From UBA7916 sp036121365 (GTDB lineage Bacteria > Pseudomonadota > Gammaproteobacteria > Comchoanobacterales > Comchoanobacteraceae), in NCBI GenBank assembly GCA_036121365.1, contig JAZAFR010000026.1:1-64000 (forward strand): a DNA stretch of 64,000 nucleotides. The letters run 5' to 3'. This document shows positions 8,001 through 17,236 of this stretch, in pieces. The first letter of the stretch is position 1. Each line of letters opens with the position of its first letter. The translations under genes were made by a program, and so were the position numbers. The notes beneath the pieces are model-generated. The model searched no databases. It saw nothing but the letters and a program-made list of their open reading frames with translations, and was not told the DNA's origin.

Positions 8001-11000
8001 GTTCTTTAAGAGTTCCGGCCGGAGTGTATGGAACTGTAACGGATGTACAGATATTTTCTAGAGAGGGTGTAGAACGCGATTCTCGATATGATAGCATCAT
8101 TGAAGAAACACTGTCTAAGTTCAAGAAGGATAGGAATGAGCAGCTTGGTTTGACTTTAGACAACTTGCATTCTAAAGCCGTTACGTTGTTGACAGGAGAA
8201 AAGTCCTTAACAACTAAGAATGGAATAAAGAGAGATACGAAATTAACCAACACTCTTTTGGCTGAGCTAACGTTAGCGAAACTAACTGATATTGAAGTGG
8301 GTAACGAGGATGTGGCCTCTGAGCTTGGATTGATTGCTCAGGCAGTTAAGGATGCAAAGAAGTTATGTGATGCTGACATTCAAAAATGTGAAGAGCGTTT
8401 GATGAAAGGAGATGATCTTGCTCCAGGTGTGATTAAGGTAGTTAAGGTTTTTCTTGCAACAAAGAGAAAATTGCAACCAGGTGATAAGATGGCCGGTAGA
8501 CACGGGAATAAAGGCTGTGTTTCTGTCATTGTTCCTGAAGAAGATATGCCTTACATGGAGAATGGACGTGTTGTTGATGTTATTTTAAATCCGTTAGGTG
8601 TGCCCTCTCGTATGAACGTTGGCCAGATTCTCGAAACGCATTTGGGCTGGGCTGGAAAAGAGTTGGGTGCTTCGGTAAACAAACTTTTAGAAGAGAATAA
8701 AAAGAATGATGCGTATCATTTACTTTCAAAGATTGAAGATATTGTAGGTTTTGATTCTGGCAGTAAGAAAGATGTTGAGCAGCGTTATAACTCTCTGGCA
8801 TTAAAGCGTTATCAGGATGGGATTCCGTTTGCTACACCCGTGTTTAACAAAACCTCTGAAGACAAAATTAAGCAGCTATTGAATTTAGCAGGTCTGCCTG
8901 AATCTGGTCAAGCAACATTGATTGATGGGAGAACTGGGGAACCATTTGATAGAGATATCACTGTTGGGTATAAGTATATTTTAAAGTTGCATCATTTAGT
9001 GGATGAGAAAATGCACTCACGTTCAACAGGCTCATACAGTTTGGTGACTCAACAGCCGTTAGGCGGTAAAGCTCAAGGTGGTGGTCAGCGATTTGGAGAA
9101 ATGGAAGTTTGGGCATTACAGGCTTATGGTGCTGCTCATGTGCTGCAGGAAATGTTGACTGTTAAGTCTGATGATGTCATGGGCAGGACCCGTATGTATA
9201 AAAACATCATTGATAATAATTTAACAGTCGAAGCATCAACACCGGAAGTGTTCAATGTTATGGTTAAAGAAGTTAGATCTTTGGCGCTAGACATTCACTT
9301 TGATCATGAGGAAGTGAGCAAAGTCGTTGATATATTTGATTTTTCTGGAGATGATGAAGATAGGGTTGAGAATGATAGTCTGTCAATTAATATTTTATCT
9401 CCCGAAAAAATCAAGGCAATGTCCTATGGAGAGGTTAAAAAACCAGAGACGATTAACTATAGAACATTTAAGCCTGAAAGAGATGGTCTGTTTTGTTCAA
9501 AGATTTTTGGGCCAATGAAAGATTATGAGTGCCTGTGCGGTAAATATAAGCGCATGAAGCACCGTGGGGTTGTATGTGAGAAATGTGGTGTTGAAGTGAC
9601 TTTGACAAAGGTAAGACGTGAGCGCATGGGGCACATCAGTTTAGCAGCACCAGTTGCACATATCTGGTTTTTGAAGTCATTGCCGTCAAGAATTGGTTTA
9701 TTATTGGATATGAATTTGCGCGATATTGAGCGAGTTTTGTATTTTGAAGCATATATTGTTGTTAATCCTGGAGTTACTGATCTTCAGCATAAGCAATTAT
9801 TGTCTGAAGAAGCGTATATTGAAGCTGTAGAGCAACACGGTGATGATTTTGTTGCATTGATGGGAGCAGAAGCCATTAAGTATATTCTTGATGATATGAA
9901 TATTGATCTTGAGGTACGTAATATCAGAGAACAAATTGAGATGACTTCTTCCGAGACTCGATTAAAACGCTTGATGAAGCGAGTTAGAATTCTTGAGTCA
10001 ATTGCAAAGTCTAAAAATAAAGCTTCATGGATGATATTGACAGAACTTCCTGTATTGCCACCTGATTTAAGGCCATTGGTGCCTCTTGATGGAGGGCGTT
10101 TTGCAACTTCAGATTTGAATGATTTGTATAGACGTGTGATCAATAGAAATAATCGCTTGAAAAGACTCTTGGAAATGAGTGCTCCAGAAATTATTGTTCG
10201 AAATGAAAAGCGTATGTTGCAAGAGTCAGTCGATGCACTTTTTGATAATGGTAGAAGGGGTCGAGCAATTACAGGCACCAATAAGCGTCCGTTGAAATCC
10301 TTGGCTGATATGATCAAAGGTAAGAGTGGACGATTTAGACAGAACTTGCTTGGTAAACGCGTTGATTACTCAGGGCGATCTGTTATCGTTGTAGGGCCGA
10401 CATTGAAGTTACACCAGTGTGGTATTCCGAAGCGCATGGCGTTGGAGTTGTTTAAACCATTTATCTTCTCGCGTTTACAGCGTCTTGATTTATGTACAAC
10501 GATTAAGTCAGCCAAACAGATGGTTGAAAATGAAGAAGCCCCGGTCTGGGATGCTTTGGATGAAGTGATTAAAGAGCACCCTGTTATGTTGAACCGTGCT
10601 CCAACATTGCATCGACTTGGAATACAGGCTTTCGAGCCCATTCTTATTGAAGGTAAAGCGATTCAATTACATCCTTTAGTATGTAAGGCGTATAATGCTG
10701 ACTTTGATGGTGATACGATGTCTGTACACGTTCCCTTGTCTATTGAGGCACAGTTAGAAGCTCGTTGTTTGATGATGTCGACTAATAATATCTTATCACC
10801 AGCCAATGGTAAGCCAATCATTGTTCCGGATAAAGATGTTGTGTTGGGTTTATATTATCTGACTAAAGAGCGTGTCAATGCATTAGGTGAGGGCATGACC
10901 TTTAATAGTTGTGAGGAATGCAGGCGTGCTTATTATGTTGGATTCGTTTCACTGCATGCTAAAGTTAAAGTTCGTATGAACCCTGATGACTCAGAAAGTG

Positions 11001-13462
11001 GCGTTGCTGATCAGATTGTTGAAACCACAGTGGGGCGTATTATTTTCTGGGAGATCATTCCTTCAGGTATTCAGTTCTCCCTGATTAATAAAGTGATGAA
11101 AAGTTCTGATGTATCCAATTTGATACATGAATGTGTTCACGATTTAGGACCTAAGAAGACCGTGGTCTTCGCAGATCAGTTTATGTACTTAGGATTTAAG
11201 TATGCTTCTAAGTCAGGTATTTCTATTGGTATCGATGATTTGATGATTCCAAAGGAGAAATTGAGTATCGTTTCTGATAGTGAGAAAAGTGTACGAGAGA
11301 TTGAAGATCAGTTTGCATCAGGTTTGTTAACCAATGGTGAGCGGTATAATAAAATTGTTGATACCTGGACCCATGCAGGATTAGAAGTTGAAAAAGCCAT
11401 GCGCGAATCAATTTCTGTCGAAGAAGTACAAAGTAAAGAAGGGAAGACAGTCGTTCAAGGATCGTTTAACTCTCTTTATGTGATGGCTGATTCAGGTGCA
11501 AGGGGATCTGTCAATCAGATGAGGCAGCTTGTTGGTATGCGAGGATTGATGACACGTCCAGATGGTAGTTTTATTGAAACAGCTGTGACTTCGAACTTTA
11601 AAGAGGGGTTGAGTGTGATGCAATATTTTACATCGACTCATGGTGCCAGGAAAGGTCTAGCTGATACTGCTTTGAAAACGGCAAGTTCAGGATATTTGAC
11701 TCGCCGTTTGGTGGATGTTGCTCAAGATGTAGTTGTTGTTTCTCATGACTGTGGTACTGAGAGAGGTATCGAGATGATACCACATATTCAGGGCGGTGAA
11801 GTGGTTGAAGGACTCAGAGAGCGTGTTACTGGACGTGTCCTATCTGAAGACATCGTTGTTGATGATAAGGTGTTGTTGACAAGGAATACGCTTCTCGGAG
11901 ATGAGGAAGTTTCATTACTTGAGTATCACGGTATTGATAGAATTCATGTTAGATCTCCGATTTTATGTGACTTGAAAAAAGGTATATGTTCAATGTGTTA
12001 TGGTCGTGATCTTGCGCGTGGATGTATGGTTAATATTGGTGAAGCTGTTGGGGTAATTGCCGCGCAATCTATTGGAGAGCCAGGGACGCAGCTATCAATG
12101 AGAACTTTCCATATTGGTGGTGCTGCATCGCGTGCAACTGCTGAAAATAGTATTCAAGTTCGTGCGACAGGAACTGTTAGATTGCACGATATGAAGACAG
12201 TTGTTCATCACGAGACCGGAGAGTTGATCGCTATTTCGCGTTCTGGTGTCCTGACTCTTCTAGATTCTCAGGGCCGTGAGTGTGAGCGATATAAGCTCCC
12301 TTATGGAACAACGTTGAAGGTCAAAGATGGTCAAGCAGTGAAATCAGGTATGACTGTTGCAGAGTGGGACCCATATACGCATCCAATTATTGCTGAGGTT
12401 GCCGGTAAAGTTGATTTTGTTGATTTTATTGAAGGCGTTACGATTACCCGACAAACTGATGAGTTAACAGGATTGTCCACTATAACTGTTCTTCAGGATC
12501 AGGCAACAAAAGATGCCAGAGCCATGGTTAGATTGCTAGACTCTGAGGGTAATAGTGTTTATCACCCAGGAACAAAAGTGCCCGCCAATTACTTTTTGAC
12601 GGCAGGGTCTATTGTAAACCTAGAGGTTGGACATATGGTTGGTGAAGGTGATGTCATTGCGCGTATACCAAAAGAAGGGTATAAAACGACGGATATCACT
12701 GGTGGCCTTCCACGAGTTTCTGATATTTTTGAAGCAAGGAAACCAAAAGACTCTGCTATTTTAGCACCAATATCTGGTGTTGTGAGTATGGGTAAGGAGA
12801 CGAAGGACAAGAAGCGTTTGACGATCACCGATCAAGATGGTAACAAGTATGAAGAACTGGTTCCAAAATGGCGTAGTGTTACTGTGTTTGAAGGTGAGAG
12901 TGTTGAGAAAGGAGAGGTTGTTGTTGATGGTCCAGATGATCCTCATTCAATTTTGCGTTTGAAAGGAACGATTGAGTTGGCAAGATATATCATCAATGAG
13001 GTCCAAGATGTCTATCGACTGCAAGGTGTGGGTATTAATGATAAGCACATTGAAATCATTATCCGTCAAATGTTGAAAAAAGTTTTGATAACACAATCAG
13101 GAGATTTAGGATACTTGCCTGATGAAGTGGTGGAGAAATATGTTATTGAGGAAGAAAACAAAGAATTGCTCGATGTGAATCCTGATGCAACTCCAGCATC
13201 TTATGTTCCGGTTCTTCTTGGGATTACAAAGTCTTCATTGTCGACAGAATCATTTATTTCTGCGGCATCCTTCCAGGAAACAACACGAGTTCTAACAGAG
13301 GCATCTATTTCAGGTTCTAAAGATTATTTGATTGGTCTTAAGGAGAATGTGCTTGTTGGTCGCTTGATTCCTGCTGGAACTGGTTTTAAATCAAGTTCAC
13401 AGGTTCGTTCTGATGTGTCTATGGGGCAAATAGATGATGCTTCAAGTGATACTACTGTATAG
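5072..13462 (+). CDS. rpoBC: Fused RNA polymerase beta-beta' subunit (RpoB-RpoC)
   Basis: One uninterrupted frame of 2,796 residues holds all of RpoB (about 1-1411), an acidic linker (about 1412-1434) and RpoC (from about 1435, lacking roughly its first 17 residues). RpoB landmarks are the rifampicin region ([17 protein letters not shown] at about 577-593), [20 protein letters not shown] and [18 protein letters not shown]. RpoC landmarks are the zinc site [35 protein letters not shown], the catalytic NADFDGD (Asp 1877, 1879, 1881), the second zinc cluster ([19 protein letters not shown]) and trigger loop [12 protein letters not shown]. The ATG at 5072 follows ACAGGTG; in-frame GTG at 5066 would add two residues. 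Fusion is known in Helicobacter and Wolbachia. The active-site and rifampicin-pocket substitutions are listed as findings. Confidence 0.97.
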   Translation: [2796 protein letters not shown]

Positions 13463-13686
13463 GAAAGGATTAAATAGTATTTGAGTTTAAGGGGGTAGAG
13501 AAGCCTGATTGTTGATTCACTTGATGAGTGATCGTAAGGGCTTTTCTATCAACTCAATAGAAGTGAGAAATGCTTTTTATTTTGAGCATTATCAAAGATT
13601 AAGAGGTTAAGAACTTAATGTGAAGTTATATGAGTGTTGATGTTGCTTGTTTGCCAAATTCATTTCGAATAAACGGTGTTGTATGG
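13463..13686 (+). other. Intergenic region between rpoBC and the rpsL promoter
   Basis: No supportable gene. It holds an imperfect hairpin at 13496-13548: TAGAGAAGCC pairs with GGCTTTTCTA with one G-T pair, and TCACT/AGTGA forms an inner stem. No strong T tract follows, so it could be a weak terminator or an mRNA-processing site after rpoBC. Confidence 0.4.
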
Positions 13687-13715
13687 TTGACAAATGTCTT
13701 CAGTAACAGTAAAAT
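13687..13715 (+). promoter_or_regulatory. Sigma-70-like promoter for the str-S10-spc-alpha array
   Basis: TTGACA (13687-13692, perfect) is followed by a 17-bp spacer and TAAAAT (13710-13715, 5/6). The expected start near 13722 leaves a leader of about 45 nt before rpsL. It is the clearest promoter ahead of the long ribosomal array. Confidence 0.75.
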
Positions 13716-13767
13716 ACTCTTCACGTTTATGCTTAACATTATTTATTAAGAACTGTAAGGGACAAGA

Positions 13768-14148
13768 ATGCCTACAATTAGTCAGTTAAGTCGCAAGCCT
13801 AGGTTGGCGCGACGAAAGAAAAGTGCCGTACCGGCACTCAAAGATAGTCCTCAAAGAAGAGGGGTTTGTGTCCGTGTGTACACAACCACTCCTAAAAAGC
13901 CAAACTCAGCTTTGCGTAAGGTAGCAAGGGTGCGTTTGACAAGTGGTTTTGAGGTGACTTGTTATATACCTGGTATTGGACATAATCTCCAAGAACACTC
14001 TGTCGTTCTTGTGAGGGGTGGCCGTGTCAAAGATTTGCCTGGTGTTAGATATACGATAGTGCGAGGTCATCTCGATACTTCAGGGATTTCTGGACGTAAG
14101 CAGGGTCGTTCAAAGTATGGTGAGAAAAAGCCAAAAGACAGTAAGTAA
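13768..14148 (+). CDS. rpsL: 30S ribosomal protein S12
   Basis: Decoding-centre protein of the 30S subunit. The 126 residues include TTTPKKPNSALRKVARVRL and LVRGGRVKDLPGVRY. The two lysines that most often mutate to streptomycin resistance in other bacteria (in PKKPNSA and GRVKDLPG) are both wild type. First gene of the str operon, behind a strong promoter, with AAGGGACAAG as ribosome-binding site. Confidence 0.98.
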   Translation: MPTISQLSRKPRLARRKKSAVPALKDSPQRRGVCVRVYTTTPKKPNSALRKVARVRLTSGFEVTCYIPGIGHNLQEHSVVLVRGGRVKDLPGVRYTIVRGHLDTSGISGRKQGRSKYGEKKPKDSK

Positions 14149-14162
14149 AGAGGATAGATGGT

Positions 14163-14783
14163 ATGCCAAGACGAAAAAGCGCAGCTTTAGCGAGAGAAAA
14201 AAAACCGGATGATTACTTCAACAGTGTTGAAGTAGAGATTATGAATCGTTTAGTAATGGTTGAAGGCAAGCGCTACAAAGCTTGCAAGATAGTCCGGCAA
14301 GCTCTGGACGAAGTATTTGATCAGCAGTCAAAGAATGGCTTGTATAGAGTTCAAAAGAAAGCATCTACTGACCGCTCTGAGAAAAGAGGTTATAGAAACG
14401 ATTCTATCGAAGAAGCAAGAGATGAAGAAGATGCGAAGGCTGAATTTAATCTAGAGGAAATGGATAAGAAGGAGGCAATACTGGTTATTTTCAATGATGT
14501 ATTGGAAAGAGCTGGTCCTGGTCTTGAGTTGGTTAGCAAACGAATCGGCGGTGCAAATATACAAGTGCCAGTTGTTGTGAAGCAAGACAGACGACTTACC
14601 TTAGCCGCAAGAACAATTGTAAAAAATGCTCGCGCACGTGTTAAACAAATGAAGTCAATGGCAGCAGCTTTGGCAGCTGAAATATTAGATATCATCAAGG
14701 GGACCGCTAAGACGCTTGTGGATAAAGAGAACTTGTTGAAAATGGCAAAAGCCAACGCCGTTTATTCTGGCATAAGGAGATAG
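14163..14783 (+). CDS. rpsG: 30S ribosomal protein S7 with internal insertion
   Basis: Nucleates assembly of the 30S head and contacts E-site tRNA. The N-terminus (MPRRKSAA) and core (VFNDVLERAGPGLELVSKRIGGANIQVPV) align with S7. At 206 residues it is longer than the usual 156-179, although it lacks the E. coli C-terminal extension. The excess is a charged insertion at about residues 55-100 (STDRSEKRGYRNDSIEEARD and following), between the second helix and the conserved core. Follows rpsL by 14 nt and ends 3 nt before fusA. Confidence 0.93.
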   Translation: MPRRKSAALAREKKPDDYFNSVEVEIMNRLVMVEGKRYKACKIVRQALDEVFDQQSKNGLYRVQKKASTDRSEKRGYRNDSIEEARDEEDAKAEFNLEEMDKKEAILVIFNDVLERAGPGLELVSKRIGGANIQVPVVVKQDRRLTLAARTIVKNARARVKQMKSMAAALAAEILDIIKGTAKTLVDKENLLKMAKANAVYSGIRR

Positions 14784-14786
14784 GAA

Positions 14787-16883
14787 GTGTCAAATTTACA
14801 ATTGTATAGGAATATCGGTATATCAGCTCACGTAGACGCTGGGAAAACAACAACGACCGAAAGAATCTTGTTGTATTCTGGGATTACCCACAAAATAGGT
14901 GAGGTTCATGATGGTAATGCAGTAATGGATTGGATGGAGCAGGAGCAAGAGAGGGGTATTACCATTACTTCTGCAGCAACCACCATTAACTGGTCTGGCA
15001 TGGACAGTCAGTTCAAGAAACATCACATTAATATTATTGATACTCCTGGACACGTTGATTTTACCATTGAGGTGGAGCGCTCTCTGCGTGTACTAGATGG
15101 TGCTGTATTTGTTCTATGCTCCGTTGGTGGTGTAGAGCCACAGAGTGAGACCGTATGGAGACAGGCCAATCGTTATCGTGTGCCGAGGCTTGGATTTGTT
15201 AATAAGATGGATAGGGCTGGGGCTGATTTCTTTCGCGTGGTAGAACAAGTTAAGGATAGGTTGAATGCAAAGCCTGTAATACTGCAGCTTCCAATTGGCA
15301 AGGAAGATGACTTTGCTGGTATTATCGATTTGATTAAAATGAAGGCGATTTATTGGGATCAAGAAAACATGGGTGTAACTCATGAATATATGGATATCCC
15401 AGAGGAATACAAGGAGCAATCGCAGGCACACAGGGAGCTTTTGGTTGAAGCGGCTGCAGAGGCGTCGGAATCTCTTATGGAGAGTTATTTAGAAAACGGC
15501 GACCTGACAGAAAATCAGATCATAGAAGGTATTAGAAAACTCACAATTGACATTGAAATTATTCCTATGTTTTGTGGTTCTGCGTTTAAAAATAAGGGTG
15601 TACAGTGTGTGCTAGATGGTGTGGTTAATTTCTTGCCGTCTCCTTTAGATGTGCCTGCAATTTCTGGTGCAGACGAGTATTCTGAATCTTCACGTTCTCC
15701 ATCAAAAGACGAACCCTTTAGTGCTTTGGCATTTAAGATTGCAACGGATCCATTTGTTGGAAACCTCACATTCATACGTGTGTATTCTGGGGAATTAAAA
15801 ACAGGTGATACGGTTTACAATTCCTTGAAGCGCAAAAAAGAGAGAATTGGCCGAATGGTACAAATGCACTCCAACAGTCGGAAAGAGATTAAAACCATAC
15901 AAGCAGGTGATATTGCTGCAGCAGTCGGACTCAAACAAGTTTCTACAGGTGATACATTGTGTGATATAGATGATCCTATTATTTTAGAGAAGATTGTGAT
16001 ACCAGAGCCAGTGATATCGATTGCAGTTGAGCCGAAGACTAAAGCTGATCAAGAGAAAATGGCTTTGGCATTGGGCAAGTTGACAAATGAAGATCCTTCC
16101 TTTCAAGTGAGTACTGATCACGAAAGTGCACAGACAGTGATACATGGAATGGGTGAGTTGCATTTGGATATCATGGTAGATCGCTTAAAAAGAGAGTTTA
16201 ACGTCGATGCCAATGTGGGTAAACCACAGGTTGCGTATAGAGAGACTATTAGGGGCAGTGTAGATCAAGAGCAGAAATATGTCAGACAGTCTGGTGGACG
16301 TGGACAGTATGGTCACGTTTACATTAAAATTGAGCCAATTGATCAAGGCGGTGGATTTGAATTTGTCAATAATATTGTGGGAGGTGTGATACCAAAAGAA
16401 TATATTCCTGCAGTTGAAAAGGGTATAAAAGAGCAAATGCAAAATGGTGTTATTGCTGGGTATCCACTAGAAGATATAAAAGTAACATTATATGACGGTT
16501 CATATCATGATGTTGACTCCAGTGAGATGGCTTTTAAAATTGCTGGCTCTATGGCTTTAAAAGCCGGAGCTGTGAAAGCAGATCCAGTCATATTAGAGCC
16601 TGTCATGAAAGTTGAGGTTGTTACTCCTGAAGATTATATGGGAGATGTTGTCGGTGACCTCAATAGAAGACGTGGTGTTATTCTCGGAATGGATGAAAGT
16701 CCTAATGGCAAAATTGTGACTGCTGAAGTCCCATTGGCAGAAATGTTTGGTTATACGACAGACTTACGGTCTATGAGTCAAGGCCGGGCAACTTCAACAA
16801 TGGAGTTCAATAAGTACTGTGAAGTCCCGAGGCAGATTGCTGATATGATAATTAAAGGGCGTGTTAAGTCGGAAAGTAATTAA
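14787..16883 (+). CDS. fusA: Elongation factor G
   Basis: Translocation GTPase. It has 698 residues, full length. The G domain shows GISAHVDAGKTTTTERIL, ERGITITSAA, DTPGHVDFT and NKMDRAGADF. Domains II-V follow (ALAFKIATDPFVGNLTFIRV, GMGELHLDIMVDRLKREF, QSGGRGQYGHV). It starts with GTG at 14787, placed by the preceding AAGGAGATAGGA that overlaps the rpsG stop. In E. coli tufA follows fusA; here rpsJ follows directly, joining the str and S10 operons. Confidence 0.98.
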   Translation: MSNLQLYRNIGISAHVDAGKTTTTERILLYSGITHKIGEVHDGNAVMDWMEQEQERGITITSAATTINWSGMDSQFKKHHINIIDTPGHVDFTIEVERSLRVLDGAVFVLCSVGGVEPQSETVWRQANRYRVPRLGFVNKMDRAGADFFRVVEQVKDRLNAKPVILQLPIGKEDDFAGIIDLIKMKAIYWDQENMGVTHEYMDIPEEYKEQSQAHRELLVEAAAEASESLMESYLENGDLTENQIIEGIRKLTIDIEIIPMFCGSAFKNKGVQCVLDGVVNFLPSPLDVPAISGADEYSESSRSPSKDEPFSALAFKIATDPFVGNLTFIRVYSGELKTGDTVYNSLKRKKERIGRMVQMHSNSRKEIKTIQAGDIAAAVGLKQVSTGDTLCDIDDPIILEKIVIPEPVISIAVEPKTKADQEKMALALGKLTNEDPSFQVSTDHESAQTVIHGMGELHLDIMVDRLKREFNVDANVGKPQVAYRETIRGSVDQEQKYVRQSGGRGQYGHVYIKIEPIDQGGGFEFVNNIVGGVIPKEYIPAVEKGIKEQMQNGVIAGYPLEDIKVTLYDGSYHDVDSSEMAFKIAGSMALKAGAVKADPVILEPVMKVEVVTPEDYMGDVVGDLNRRRGVILGMDESPNGKIVTAEVPLAEMFGYTTDLRSMSQGRATSTMEFNKYCEVPRQIADMIIKGRVKSESN

Positions 16884-16895
16884 AGGAAGGTTGTT

Positions 16896-17234
16896 ATGAC
16901 TGCTGTTCAAGTTAAAAAAGAGAAGATACAAATCAAGTTAAAAGCTTATGATCATAAGCTGATGGATGAATCAATAAAAAAGATTGTAGACACAGTTAAG
17001 CGTGCTGGTGCACAAATTTGTGGACCAATTCCATTACCGACACGTATAGAAAAATTTTGCTATTTGAAGTCTCCTCATGTGAATAAAGATGCAAGAGATC
17101 AAATAGAAATTCGTACACATTCACGGGTTGTGTACATTCTCTCTCCCGAGGCATCAACAATAGATGCATTGATGAAGTTAAACTTGGCTTCAGGGATAGA
17201 TATTCAAATAAGTATTGAGCATGGAGATAACTAA
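16896..17234 (+). CDS. rpsJ: 30S ribosomal protein S10
   Basis: 30S head protein that also serves as the NusE antitermination factor, partner of NusB and NusG. The 112 residues include IKLKAYDHKLMDESIKKIVD and GPIPLPTRIEKFCYLKSPHV. It is about 9 residues longer at the N-terminus than E. coli S10. First gene of the S10 block, 12 nt after fusA and 2 nt before rplC. Confidence 0.97.
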   Translation: MTAVQVKKEKIQIKLKAYDHKLMDESIKKIVDTVKRAGAQICGPIPLPTRIEKFCYLKSPHVNKDARDQIEIRTHSRVVYILSPEASTIDALMKLNLASGIDIQISIEHGDN

Positions 17235-17236
17235 AG

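Noticed and set aside
7753..8253. Minus-strand open frame of 166 codons inside rpoBC
   Set aside because: It is a shadow of the conserved RpoB reading frame, with serine-rich antisense composition and no ribosome-binding site.
13463..13767. Small gene between rpoBC and rpsL
   Set aside because: No open frame has a good start site or any resemblance to known small proteins; only a weak hairpin and a promoter are visible.
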